Under the pieces are notes generated by a model. The model was not told the DNA's origin. It did no database searches and saw only the letters and a program-made list of their open reading frames with translations. From Polaribacter sp. HaHaR_3_91 (lineage in GTDB: Bacteria > Bacteroidota > Bacteroidia > Flavobacteriales > Flavobacteriaceae), in the NCBI RefSeq assembly GCF_019278525.1, contig NZ_CP058986.1, forward strand, positions 2,266,001-2,330,000: a stretch of DNA of 64,000 nucleotides, written 5' to 3'. Below are positions 8,089-16,422 of this stretch, one piece after another. The translations under genes and the position numbers were made by a program. Every line of letters begins with the position of its first letter. Position 1 is the stretch's first letter.

Positions 8089-8991
8089 TTAATTTGTGTT
8101 TTTTCTAAAGTAAGAAGGTGATACACCTGTATTTTTCTTAAAATATTTACCAAAAAAAGAAAGGTTGCTAAATTTTAATTCATTTGCAACTTCAGAAATA
8201 CTTAATAAAGGATTGCTTAATAATAATTTAGCTTCCATAATTACAGCATCATCAATTAATTGACTGGCAGTTTTATCTGAAACCTCCTTTAAAACCTTTG
8301 ATAAATGTGCAGCTGTTAAATGCATGCAACCAGCATAGAACTTAACAGAACGTTCATTTTTAAAATGATCATTTAAAATGGTTAAAAACTGAAGTGTTAA
8401 TTGCTGTTTCCTATTTAAATGCGCTTCTAAATTTGGATATTCTCTTTTAAAAATGGCTCCGTAATGATATAATAATAAACCAAAGGAGTGCATTATAATT
8501 TCATTTCTAAAAGGTAAAAGAAGTGCATCTGCATTGTTGTTATTCGCTAATAATTTAGACAATACTATAGAAGTTTCTTTTTCTTCGTTTAATAATTTTA
8601 ACTTCGGATAACTGTTTGCCGTTAAAAAGTCTATGGCATCAAATTCTGCTTTTTTTAAAAGGATCTTAAAAATAAAATCGACTGTAAAACTAACGCTAAT
8701 AATCTCTATATCTTTACTTATTTCAGTAATTTGAGAAACCGTTTGGGGTTTCACAACAATCATCTCACTACTTTCTAAAGTGTGTTTAATTAAGTTTAAC
8801 TGTAACTTAATGAATCCTTTAAGTATCAACAAAAAAGTATAATTCCCGGATCTAAAGGGTGCTAAAAAAGGAGTTTCATCAAAATTATTTTTAGATATAT
8901 GCACATGTAAATCTGTGTACAGTTGTGGCTTGTCTCCAATAATTTTGACAACGTCGTTAATACTATAATTTTTAATGAAAGGTTCTTGCAA
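8089..8991 (-). CDS. AraC family transcriptional regulator
   Basis: A 300-aa protein with a cupin-like N-terminal sensing region (about 1-170) and a C-terminal AraC/XylS double helix-turn-helix (about 195-300). Family signals in the DNA-binding part are LHLTAAHLSKVLKE-like spacing (MHLTAAHLSKVLKEV), LLSNPLLSISEVANELKFSNLSFFGKYFKKNTGVSPSYFR split over the two HTH units, and the final FRKN. It is divergent from the TetR-led reductase operon at 9201 across a 209-bp gap, so it might control that operon or itself. The effector is unknown. Confidence 0.88.
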   Translation of the reverse strand: MQEPFIKNYSINDVVKIIGDKPQLYTDLHVHISKNNFDETPFLAPFRSGNYTFLLILKGFIKLQLNLIKHTLESSEMIVVKPQTVSQITEISKDIEIISVSFTVDFIFKILLKKAEFDAIDFLTANSYPKLKLLNEEKETSIVLSKLLANNNNADALLLPFRNEIIMHSFGLLLYHYGAIFKREYPNLEAHLNRKQQLTLQFLTILNDHFKNERSVKFYAGCMHLTAAHLSKVLKEVSDKTASQLIDDAVIMEAKLLLSNPLLSISEVANELKFSNLSFFGKYFKKNTGVSPSYFRKNTN

Positions 8992-9155
8992 TTGTTTCTT
9001 CTAGTTATTGGTTGATCAAAGATACCAATTTCTATAATCAACTTGTATTATATCTCTTTTCTATTGTCTTCCCTATTCTAGACTTACTTTTGGTTATGCA
9101 CCGTAATCAATAATATCTATAATTGTATAAATATAAATCTTTGTTAAAAAAAAAG

Positions 9156-9183
9156 AATGAACGTTCATTTTTATGTACATTTG
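9156..9183 (+). promoter_or_regulatory. TetR-type palindrome followed by a -7 element
   Basis: AATGAACGTTCATT (9156-9169) is a perfect 14-bp palindrome, the size and symmetry of a TetR/AcrR operator. Seven bases later TACATTTG (9176-9183) matches the TAnnTTTG -7 element, and the tetR ATG follows 17 bp on. A repressor bound at the palindrome would block this promoter, which implies autoregulation of the operon. Confidence 0.75.
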
Positions 9184-9200
9184 CATCAGAATAAAACAAT

Positions 9201-9785
9201 ATGGCAAGGCTTCAAAAAAGTATAGATAAACGTAATGCACTAATAAAGGCAACAATTGAGCTCGTTAATAATAACGGATTTCATGCGACACCTATGAGTA
9301 AAATTGCGAAAATGGCAAATGTATCCCCTGCTACCATTTACTTGTATTTTGAAAACAAGCAAGATTTAGTAAATAAAACCTATATAGAGGTAAAAGCAAG
9401 ATATACAGATTATGCATTTGAAACTTATAAAGCAAATATGTCTATTGAAGAAGGTTTTAAATTAATTTGGAATCGCATTGCTAACTTTAAATTAAAAGAA
9501 TGTGAGAATGCTATGTTTTTGGCACAATGTGATAATACGCCAATGATTGACGAACCAAGTAGACAAGAGGGTATTAAACATTTACAGCCTTTACTCGACT
9601 TATGGACTCGCGGTAAAAAAGAAGGTATTATAAAACCAATGTCCGATTATATTTTGTACGCATATGCTATAAATCCATTATCATTTTTAATGATGTCTGA
9701 AAAAAGAGGTTCTTTTAAATTAAATGAAACTCATTTAGAAGAAGCGTATCAATCTGCATGGAGCAGTATAAAACTTTGTAAATAA
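9201..9785 (+). CDS. TetR/AcrR family transcriptional regulator
   Basis: A 194-aa TetR-type repressor. The N-terminal HTH is clear (ALIKATIELVNNNGFHATPM, then KIAKMANVSPATIYLYFENKQDL, ending near residue 56); the rest is the helical ligand-binding domain. It heads a compact operon: the next gene starts 1 bp after its stop, followed by a nitroreductase, an MDR reductase, an iron alcohol dehydrogenase and a DJ-1-like gene with gaps of 8-16 bp. The perfect palindrome at 9156-9169 is its likely operator. By analogy to NemR, which is also a TetR protein controlling reductases, the inducer may be a reactive electrophile; this is inference. Confidence 0.88.
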   Translation: MARLQKSIDKRNALIKATIELVNNNGFHATPMSKIAKMANVSPATIYLYFENKQDLVNKTYIEVKARYTDYAFETYKANMSIEEGFKLIWNRIANFKLKECENAMFLAQCDNTPMIDEPSRQEGIKHLQPLLDLWTRGKKEGIIKPMSDYILYAYAINPLSFLMMSEKRGSFKLNETHLEEAYQSAWSSIKLCK

Positions 9786-9786
9786 G

Positions 9787-10449
9787 ATGAAGAAAACGGC
9801 AATCATTTTAGGTGCAACCGGTTTAACTGGTAATCATATTCTTCATAAATTAATTGAAGATAAAAACTACGAGACAATAAAATTATTTTCTCGTTCTAAA
9901 ATTGATGGTTTACCCAAAAAGGTAAAACAGTTTATAGGTAACATTTTAGATCTAACACAATTTAAAGCAAATTTTACAGCAGACGAAGTGTATTGTTGCA
10001 TTGGTACAACTGCTAAAAAAACTCCAGATAAAACATTGTATAAAAAGATAGATTATGGCATTCCGTTTGCTGCCGCAAAACTATCAAAAGAAAATAACAT
10101 CGCTACTTTTTTAGTGGTTTCTGCAATGGGAGCGAATGCACAAAGTACTGTCTTTTACAATAAAACAAAAGGCGAAATGGAACGTGATGTTTTAAAACAA
10201 AATATTATAAACACTTTTATTTTAAGACCTTCCTTAATTGGTGGAGAAAGAAAAGAAAGTAGAATCTTAGAAAAAATAGGTTTGGTTGTTATTAAATTAA
10301 TTCAACCTTTATTTATAGGAAAACTAAAAGAATATAAAATTATAGATGCTGAAAATATTGCACAAGCAATGATAAACTTAGCAAATACTAAAAATAATGC
10401 CGGAGTCATAATTACTTCAAACGATATAAAAAAACTTTCAAAAAAATAA
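9787..10449 (+). CDS. NAD(P)-binding atypical SDR (TIP30/HTATIP2-like)
   Basis: A 220-aa Rossmann-fold protein. The nucleotide loop is GATGLTG (residues 9-15). The family's second half is visible in LVVSAMGANAQSTVFYNKTKGEMER (about 113-137), where Tyr-x3-Lys (YNKTK) takes the place of the SDR catalytic pair, and in ILRPSLIGGERKESR (about 146-160). Related proteins are called NAD(P)H-binding or oxidoreductase of the HTATIP2 group. The substrate is unknown. It is the second gene of the TetR-led operon, 1 bp after the regulator's stop, so it is almost certainly cotranscribed. Confidence 0.8.
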   Translation: MKKTAIILGATGLTGNHILHKLIEDKNYETIKLFSRSKIDGLPKKVKQFIGNILDLTQFKANFTADEVYCCIGTTAKKTPDKTLYKKIDYGIPFAAAKLSKENNIATFLVVSAMGANAQSTVFYNKTKGEMERDVLKQNIINTFILRPSLIGGERKESRILEKIGLVVIKLIQPLFIGKLKEYKIIDAENIAQAMINLANTKNNAGVIITSNDIKKLSKK

Positions 10450-10463
10450 ATAAAGAACAGAAT

Positions 10464-11093
10464 ATGGAATTATTAGATAAATTAAATTGGAGATACGCTG
10501 CAAAGGCAATGAATGGAGAAGTTGTAGCAGAAGATAAAGTAGAACGCATTTTAGAAGCAGCTCGTTTAGCAGCAACTTCTAGTGGTTTACAACCTTTCGA
10601 AATTTTTGTAGTAAAAAATCAAGAAATAAAAGAGAAAATTAGACCAATCGCTTGGAATCAATCTGTAATTACAGACTGTTCTCATTTATTGGTATTTGCA
10701 GCTTGGGATACGTATACCCCAGAACGCATCAATTATATGTTCGATTTAACAAACGAAATTCGTGGTTTTGAAAACGAAGGTTGGGAAAACTACCGTCAGA
10801 TGCTATTAAGCTCTTATCCGCAAAGAGATTCAGAAGAAAATTTTAATCATGCTGCCAAACAAGCGTACATCGCATTCGGACATGCAATTATTGCTGCAGC
10901 TTACGAAGGAGTAGACGCAACGCCAGTAGAAGGTTTTGACCCTGTAGCGGTTGATGAAATTTTAGGCTTAAGGGAAAAAGGTTTACGTAGTGCTGTTTTA
11001 TTACCATTAGGTTATAGAAAAGAAGATGAAGATTGGTTGGTAAACTTGGTAAAAGTTAGAAAACCGATGAAAGATTTAGTGACTGTAATATAA
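10464..11093 (+). CDS. NAD(P)H-dependent nitroreductase family oxidoreductase (NfsB-like)
   Basis: A 209-aa flavin nitroreductase. The family's opening is present (NWRYAAKAMN, then a helix ERILEAARLAATSSGLQPFEIFVV with the SSxxxQP FMN contact). Further family motifs are AAKQAYIAFGHAIIAAAYEGVDATPVEGF (about residues 131-159, quoted only as a region) and the terminal KVRKP. NfsB-like enzymes reduce nitroaromatics, quinones or enones with an FMN cofactor in the cytosol. Operon membership (14 bp after the SDR gene, 16 bp before the MDR gene) suggests a part in detoxifying reactive electrophiles. Confidence 0.87.
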   Translation: MELLDKLNWRYAAKAMNGEVVAEDKVERILEAARLAATSSGLQPFEIFVVKNQEIKEKIRPIAWNQSVITDCSHLLVFAAWDTYTPERINYMFDLTNEIRGFENEGWENYRQMLLSSYPQRDSEENFNHAAKQAYIAFGHAIIAAAYEGVDATPVEGFDPVAVDEILGLREKGLRSAVLLPLGYRKEDEDWLVNLVKVRKPMKDLVTVI

Positions 11094-11109
11094 TTTAAAA
11101 AAAAAAAAA

Positions 11110-12105
11110 ATGAAAACGATTTTATTAAACAATAGACCACAAGGAAAACCAACAACTTCTAATTTTGAATTTGTAACGGAAGACACTGAGTTAGCAATTA
11201 AAGATGGAGAAATTCTTCTAGAAGCTGCGTACGTTTCTGTAGATCCTTATTTAAGAGGAAGAATGAGCGACGCAAAATCTTATGTACCTCCTTTTCAATT
11301 AAACGAACCAGTACAATCTGGTGTTATTGCTAAAGTTACTGCTTCTAAAAATGATAATTTTAAAGAAGGAGATTATGTTTCTGGTTTATTAAACTGGCAA
11401 ACACAACAAGTTTCTAATGGAGATGGTTTAAATAAAGTAGACGGAACAAAAGCGCCATTAAGTACCTTTTTAGGTATTTTAGGTATGACTGGTTTAACTG
11501 CTTATTTAGGATTAAACGAAATTGGAAAACCGAAAGCTGGAGAAACAGTTGTAGTTTCTGGTGCTGCAGGTGCAGTTGGTTCTGTTGTTGGGCAAATTGC
11601 TAAAATTCTTGGATTAAATGTAATTGGAATTGCAGGTACAGATGAAAAAATTGATATGCTAAAATCTAAATTTGGTTTTGATGCAGGTATCAACTACAAC
11701 ACCAATAAAGATATAAATGCTGAAATTAAAAAATTAGCACCAAATGGTGTCGATATTTATTTTGATAATGTTGGTGGGCCAATTTCGGATGCTGTATTAT
11801 TTAACATCAACCGTTTTGCAAGAATTATTATTTGTGGAGCAATCTCAGTTTATAATGAGACTGAAATTCCTAAAAGTGTAAGTGTACAACCGTTTTTAGT
11901 TAAAAATAGTGCACTAATGCAAGGATTTATTGTTTCTAATTATGCTGATAAATTTCCAGGAGCTATTAAACAGTTATCAGAATGGTTAGCAGAAGAGAAG
12001 TTAACTTACACAGAAACTATCGTAAATGGTTTCGAGAATATACCTACTGCTTTCATCGATTTATTTGATGGTAAGAACAAAGGTAAAATGATCGTTAAAA
12101 TCTAA
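11110..12105 (+). CDS. NADP-dependent MDR oxidoreductase (CurA/LTB4 dehydrogenase-like)
   Basis: A 331-aa zinc-free medium-chain dehydrogenase/reductase. It shows the group's N-terminal signature (VSVDPYLRGRMSDAKSY, about residues 43-59), the GMTGLTAYLGL segment (about 125-135), the nucleotide loop VVSGAAGAVGSVVGQIAK (about 147-164) and FDNVGG (about 218-223). Members reduce alkenal/alkenone double bonds, for example prostaglandin reductase and curcumin reductase CurA. Its ATG ends a run of 14 A residues (11097-11110), an extreme A-rich leader. Fourth gene of the TetR-led operon; probable role is reducing reactive enones. Confidence 0.88.
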   Translation: MKTILLNNRPQGKPTTSNFEFVTEDTELAIKDGEILLEAAYVSVDPYLRGRMSDAKSYVPPFQLNEPVQSGVIAKVTASKNDNFKEGDYVSGLLNWQTQQVSNGDGLNKVDGTKAPLSTFLGILGMTGLTAYLGLNEIGKPKAGETVVVSGAAGAVGSVVGQIAKILGLNVIGIAGTDEKIDMLKSKFGFDAGINYNTNKDINAEIKKLAPNGVDIYFDNVGGPISDAVLFNINRFARIIICGAISVYNETEIPKSVSVQPFLVKNSALMQGFIVSNYADKFPGAIKQLSEWLAEEKLTYTETIVNGFENIPTAFIDLFDGKNKGKMIVKI

Positions 12106-12120
12106 AAAAAATAAAAGAAG

Positions 12121-13281
12121 ATGAACAATTTTGAATTAAAAAATCCTACTAAAATTATTTTTGGAAAGGATACAATTAAACAATTAGAAACTGAAATTCC
12201 TGCAGATGCAAAAGTATTACTGTTGTATGGTGGAGGAAGTATAAAGAAAAACGGAATTTACGACCAAGTAAAAAAAGCGTTAGCAAATATTGAAGTTGTA
12301 GAGTTTGGAGGAATACCTGCAAACCCAGAGTACGCAACCTTAATGGAAGCTTTAAATGTAATTAAAGAAGAACAAATTACGTATTTATTAGCTGTTGGTG
12401 GTGGATCTGTAATAGACGGAACTAAATTTTTATCTGCAGCTGCAGTATTTGAAGGAGAAACTCCTTGGGATATTTTAACAAATAACGTTAAAACAGAAAA
12501 AGGAATGCCTTTTGGAACTGTTTTAACATTACCTGCTACCGGTTCTGAAATGAATTCTGGTGCTGTAATTACTAGAAGAGAAACAAAAGAAAAACTAGCA
12601 ATGGGTGGTCCAGGTTTATTTCCTGTATTCTCTATACTAGATCCTCAAGTAATTGCCTCTATTCCGCAACGTCAATTACAAAATGGATTAATGGATTCTT
12701 TTACGCACGTTTTAGAACAATACATGACGTACCCGGTTAATGGATTGTTACAAGATCGTTTTGCAGAAAGTATTTTACAAACTATTATTGAAATAGCTCC
12801 AAAGGTTTTAAAAGACCCTACAAATTATGATGCAGCTGCAAACTTTATGTGGAGTTGTACCATGGCTTTAAACGGATTGATACAAAAAGGAGTTCCTGGA
12901 GATTGGGCTGTACATGCAATGGGGCACGAATTAACGGCTTTATTTGGTATAGATCACGCACGTACTTTAGCTATAATTACACCTAGCCATTACAAATATA
13001 ACTTTGATGCTAAAAAAGAAAAATTAGCTCAATATGGAGAACGTGTTTGGAAAATTAAAGAAGGTAGTAAAGAAGATAGAGCGTATGCTGCTATAGAAAA
13101 AACAGTTGCCTTTTTCCATAAATTAGGCATAGAAACAAAATTATCTGATTATACAGATAATTATGAAGGGACTGCAGAAGAAATAGCAAAACGTTTTACA
13201 GATCGTGGTTGGTTAGGTTTAGGTGAACACCAAAATTTATCGCCAGAGAAAGTAAAAGAAATTGTAAAAATGGCTTACTAA
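12121..13281 (+). CDS. Iron-containing alcohol dehydrogenase (YqhD/BdhA-like)
   Basis: A 386-aa group III alcohol dehydrogenase. Family motifs are GGGSIKKNGIYD (about residues 37-48), VGGGSVIDGTKFLS (about 94-107), LPATGSEMN (about 138-146) and the metal-binding histidines in MDSFTHVLEQY, HAMGHELTA and GIDHARTLA. It closely fits the YqhD/butanol dehydrogenase group, which uses NADPH to reduce short aldehydes such as methylglyoxal and acrolein. It is followed by the DJ-1-like gene after 8 bp. Together with the other reductases this supports an aldehyde/electrophile detoxification operon. Confidence 0.9.
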   Translation: MNNFELKNPTKIIFGKDTIKQLETEIPADAKVLLLYGGGSIKKNGIYDQVKKALANIEVVEFGGIPANPEYATLMEALNVIKEEQITYLLAVGGGSVIDGTKFLSAAAVFEGETPWDILTNNVKTEKGMPFGTVLTLPATGSEMNSGAVITRRETKEKLAMGGPGLFPVFSILDPQVIASIPQRQLQNGLMDSFTHVLEQYMTYPVNGLLQDRFAESILQTIIEIAPKVLKDPTNYDAAANFMWSCTMALNGLIQKGVPGDWAVHAMGHELTALFGIDHARTLAIITPSHYKYNFDAKKEKLAQYGERVWKIKEGSKEDRAYAAIEKTVAFFHKLGIETKLSDYTDNYEGTAEEIAKRFTDRGWLGLGEHQNLSPEKVKEIVKMAY

Positions 13282-13289
13282 TTTTAAAT

Positions 13290-14096
13290 ATGAAATTCAC
13301 ACAAATTATAGCTTTAACGCTTACAATTATTACAGCTTCTAGTTGTAAGGATTCTAAAAAAGAAACTACTATTGATAAAGTATCAGAAGTAAAAACAACA
13401 ATTAAAAAAGAAAAAAAAATGAATATATTATTTGTATTAACATCTCACGATAAATTAGGAAACACAGGAAAAAAAACAGGATTTTGGGTAGAAGAATTTG
13501 CTACTCCATATTATACTTTATTAGATAAAGGAGCAACAATTACTATTGCAACTCCAAAAGGAGGAGCAGCACCAATAGACCCAAGTAGTGATGCTCCAGA
13601 CGCAGCTACAGCTTCTACAGATCGTTATAATAATGATGCAGCTACTAAGTCTTTAATTGAAAATACAAAGGTATTAGCAGATATGAATGCAGATGATTTT
13701 GATGCTGTATTTTATCCTGGTGGTCATGGTCCTTTATGGGATTTAACAAATGATAAAGTATCTGTTGCGTTAATCGAAAAGTTTGATCGTCAAGAGAAAC
13801 CAATTGCATTTGTTTGTCACGCTCCAGCTGTGTTGAGAGATGTTAAAAATGCAGATGGAACTGCATTAGTTAAAGGTAAAAAAGTAACAGGTTTTTCTAA
13901 TAAAGAGGAAGCTGCTGTTGGTTTAACAGAAATTGTACCTTTATTATTAGAAGATATGCTTATAGAAAATGGTGCATTTTATTCTAATGGAGAAGATTGG
14001 GCTCCGTTTGCAATACAAGATGGTAATTTAATTACAGGTCAAAACCCTGCATCATCAGAATTAGTTGCAGATAAATTATTAGCTAGTTTAAAATAA
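13290..14096 (+). CDS. DJ-1/PfpI family protein (Hsp31-like) with lipoprotein signal
   Basis: The frame gives 268 aa. The core is a class I glutamine amidotransferase-like domain of the Hsp31/YhbO group: an oxyanion/acid region in FYPGGHGPLWDL and the nucleophile elbow AFVCHAPAVLRD (Cys about residue 180). These proteins act as glyoxalase/deglycase-type or chaperone proteins. The first 43 residues add a lipoprotein signal peptide with lipobox ASSC (Cys19) and a Lys-rich linker. An internal ATG at 13419 starts exactly at the conserved core (MNILFVLTSHD) after an A-rich stretch. Both an exported and a cytosolic form are possible. Last gene of the TetR-led operon. Confidence 0.85.
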   Translation: MKFTQIIALTLTIITASSCKDSKKETTIDKVSEVKTTIKKEKKMNILFVLTSHDKLGNTGKKTGFWVEEFATPYYTLLDKGATITIATPKGGAAPIDPSSDAPDAATASTDRYNNDAATKSLIENTKVLADMNADDFDAVFYPGGHGPLWDLTNDKVSVALIEKFDRQEKPIAFVCHAPAVLRDVKNADGTALVKGKKVTGFSNKEEAAVGLTEIVPLLLEDMLIENGAFYSNGEDWAPFAIQDGNLITGQNPASSELVADKLLASLK

Positions 14097-14142
14097 TTAG
14101 TAATCTTAAACGCAAGTAAACAGTAAAAGTTTATTAGTATAG

Positions 14143-14169
14143 AAAAGGCTCGCAAAATGCGAGCCTTTT
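14143..14169 (+). terminator. Strong intrinsic terminator after the TetR-led operon
   Basis: AAAAGGCTCGC (14143-14153) pairs perfectly with GCGAGCCTTTT (14159-14169) around a 5-base loop. The A/T flanks allow it to work in both directions. It closes the six-gene operon 47 bp after its last stop codon. Confidence 0.9.
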
Positions 14170-14293
14170 AAATTTATAGAAACCAAATAGAACCTCTCCT
14201 TTTCATAGAAATTTAAATTTACGTGCATTTAATAGTAAAAATTAATAATTTGGTTTATAAACACAAATATTGTTATTATTTACCTTTTTTCCA

Positions 14294-14316
14294 ATACCTA
14301 TAAATAGGTATATTTG
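14294..14316 (+). promoter_or_regulatory. Inverted repeat overlapping the trmH -7 element
   Basis: ATACCTAT (14294-14301) and ATAGGTAT (14304-14311) form a perfect dyad with a 2-bp centre. It overlaps TATATTTG (14309-14316), a match to the TAnnTTTG -7 element. The ATG at 14322 is only 5 bp after the element, so the mRNA may have almost no leader. Confidence 0.55.
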
Positions 14317-14321
14317 TACTA

Positions 14322-15116
14322 ATGAAAGAAATAACTAGTATTCAAAATACGTATGTAAAAAATTTGCTTAAACTGCAAGAAAAAGCACGTGAACGAAGAA
14401 AACAGGGTTTATTTATTATTGAAGGTAAACGAGAAATTACACTAGCAATTTCTGCTGAATATGAATTCGATACGATTCTTTTTTATCCAGATTTAATTTC
14501 AGAAAATGAAATTTTACATCTTTTTAATGCAAATGTAAATAGAATTGAAATCTCTAAAGAAGTTTATCAGAAACTGGCTTATAGAGGATCTACAGAAGGA
14601 ATAATTGCGGTTACAAAAGCAAAAGACTTCTCTTTAGAGAATATCTTGTTTCAAACTAAAAATCCATTAATATTAATCGCAGAAGGTGTTGAAAAACCTG
14701 GAAATATTGGCGCCTTACTGAGAACTGCAGATGCCGCAAATGTAGATGCTGTTTTTATAGCAAATCCTAAAAGCGATTTGTACAATGCAAATATTATTCG
14801 TTCTAGTGTAGGTTGTGTTTTTACCAATCAGATTGCCATAGGAACATCAGAAGAAATAATTACGTTTCTACAAGAGAAGAACATCAATATATATGCTGCC
14901 ACTTTGCAGAATTCTAATGAATATCATGTAGAAAATTATACTGAAAGCACAGCAATTGTTGTAGGTACAGAAGCAACTGGTTTAACTGATGTTTGGAGAG
15001 AAGCTGCTACACAAAACGTAAACATACCTATGCAAGGACAAATAGATTCTATGAATGTTTCTGTTTCTGCTGCAATTATTTTGTTTGAAGCAAAAAGACA
15101 AAGAAAATTTAAATAG
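14322..15116 (+). CDS. TrmH/SpoU family RNA 2'-O-methyltransferase
   Basis: A 264-aa SpoU-class methyltransferase. The N-terminal substrate-binding part starts with the typical [22 protein letters not shown] and FIIEGKREI. The C-terminal SPOUT knot has the three family motifs: [19 protein letters not shown] (about 122-140), [12 protein letters not shown] (about 212-223) and [18 protein letters not shown] (about 235-252). It would methylate a ribose in rRNA or tRNA using SAM; the exact target is not readable. The ATG fits the family's usual N-terminus although it is unusually close to the -7 element. It is followed by a glucokinase gene after 5 bp. Confidence 0.9.
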   Translation: MKEITSIQNTYVKNLLKLQEKARERRKQGLFIIEGKREITLAISAEYEFDTILFYPDLISENEILHLFNANVNRIEISKEVYQKLAYRGSTEGIIAVTKAKDFSLENILFQTKNPLILIAEGVEKPGNIGALLRTADAANVDAVFIANPKSDLYNANIIRSSVGCVFTNQIAIGTSEEIITFLQEKNINIYAATLQNSNEYHVENYTESTAIVVGTEATGLTDVWREAATQNVNIPMQGQIDSMNVSVSAAIILFEAKRQRKFK

Positions 15117-15121
15117 TAAAT

Positions 15122-15868
15122 ATGAAAGTATTAGGAATTGATATCGGTGGATCTGGAATTAAAGCCGCAATTGTAAACACCAAAACAGGAGAATTACTTT
15201 CTGAAAGACACCGAATAGATACTCCAAAACCAGCAACACCAGAAGCAGTAGCAAAGGTTGTAAATGAAATGGTAAATCATTTTAATTGGAAAAAAGCAAT
15301 TGGTTGTAGTTTTCCTACCACCATTGTGAATGGTAAATGTATTCATCCAGGAAATTTAAGTGAAAAATGGTTGAATGTTAAGGTTGATAAATTATTTAGA
15401 AAAGAATGTAAATTGCCCTTTTATGTGAGTAATGATGCTGATTTAGCTGGTTTAGCTGAAGTTAGTTTAGGTGCTGCTAAAAAAGAAAAAGGCGTTGTAA
15501 TTATGGTTACCATTGGTACTGGAATTGGTTCTGGTTTGTTCTTTAACGGAAACCTAATTCCTAATTTAGAAATAGGTAAAATGCTACATACTAATGGAAA
15601 AATAATTGAGTTTTATACAGCCGACTCTGTAAGGAAAAAAGAGAATTTAAAATTAAAAGAATGGGCAATAAGATTCGATTCTTTATTAGAATATATTAGA
15701 ATTGTATACACACCTAGTCTAATTGTTTTAGGTGGAGGAATTAGCAAAAGATATGACGGTTTTAAAGAATATTTACAAACTGATGTAAAAGTAAAAGTTG
15801 CTGAATATAAAAATAATGCTGGTATTATTGGAGCAGCAATTTATGCGAGCAAAGAACATAAAAAATAA
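15122..15868 (+). CDS. ppgK: Polyphosphate glucokinase (ROK family)
   Basis: A 248-aa ROK kinase. The phosphate-1 loop is [15 protein letters not shown] (residues 4-18), the catalytic Asp is in [13 protein letters not shown] (about 102-114), the second phosphate loop is [15 protein letters not shown] (about 129-143) and the adenosine motif is [10 protein letters not shown] (about 204-213). The short length, the SGIK loop and the ENLKLKEWA segment place it with polyphosphate glucokinases, which phosphorylate glucose using polyphosphate or ATP. The ROK zinc-binding cysteine motif is absent, as is usual for this group. Probably cotranscribed with the trmH gene 5 bp upstream. Confidence 0.85.
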   Translation: MKVLGIDIGGSGIKAAIVNTKTGELLSERHRIDTPKPATPEAVAKVVNEMVNHFNWKKAIGCSFPTTIVNGKCIHPGNLSEKWLNVKVDKLFRKECKLPFYVSNDADLAGLAEVSLGAAKKEKGVVIMVTIGTGIGSGLFFNGNLIPNLEIGKMLHTNGKIIEFYTADSVRKKENLKLKEWAIRFDSLLEYIRIVYTPSLIVLGGGISKRYDGFKEYLQTDVKVKVAEYKNNAGIIGAAIYASKEHKK

Positions 15869-15924
15869 AACACGCTTTATTAATTTCCTTTTACAATACT
15901 ACTTTCAGTAAAACTTAATGGACT

Positions 15925-16377
15925 ATGAACTTTAGAAAAGCTACCATAAACGACATTTCGGAAATTATTAAAATGATGGCTGAAGATGAACTTGGTCAAA
16001 AAAGAGAAAACTTTCAGAATCCTTTACCAACCTCCTATTTAGAAGCATTTAAAAAAATAGATGCTGATAAAAATCAAGAACTTATTGTTGTCGAAAATAA
16101 TGATTTAGAAATTATTGGAACTTTACAAATTACTTATATTCAGTATTTAAGTTATTGTGGAGGTAGGAGAGCACAAATAGAAAATGTGTTTATTAGAAGC
16201 GATCAAAGAGGTTTAGGAATAGGAAAAAATGTTTTTGAATGGGCAATAAATCGAGCCAAAGAAAAAAAGGTGCATTTAGTACAATTAACTTCTGATAAAA
16301 AAAGACCTCGTGCAATTAAATTCTATGAAGAATTAGGGTTCAAAGGAACGCACGAAGGAATGAAATTACACTTTTAA
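15925..16377 (+). CDS. GNAT family N-acetyltransferase
   Basis: A 150-aa GNAT enzyme. Motif A with the acetyl-CoA pyrophosphate loop is IRSDQRGLGIGKNVFEWAI (about residues 91-109; Q/R-x-x-G-x-G/A). The fold's end is FYEELGFKGTHEGMKLHF. Its opening MNFRKATINDISEIIKMMAEDE is typical of the Mycothiol/AAC-like branch. The substrate is unknown. It stands alone between the glucokinase and the M48 protease genes on the same strand, with gaps of 56 and 45 bp. Confidence 0.87.
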   Translation: MNFRKATINDISEIIKMMAEDELGQKRENFQNPLPTSYLEAFKKIDADKNQELIVVENNDLEIIGTLQITYIQYLSYCGGRRAQIENVFIRSDQRGLGIGKNVFEWAINRAKEKKVHLVQLTSDKKRPRAIKFYEELGFKGTHEGMKLHF

Positions 16378-16422
16378 TAAAAACAACACTAAACACGCTG
16401 TTTAGATCCTTTCAACTATTTT

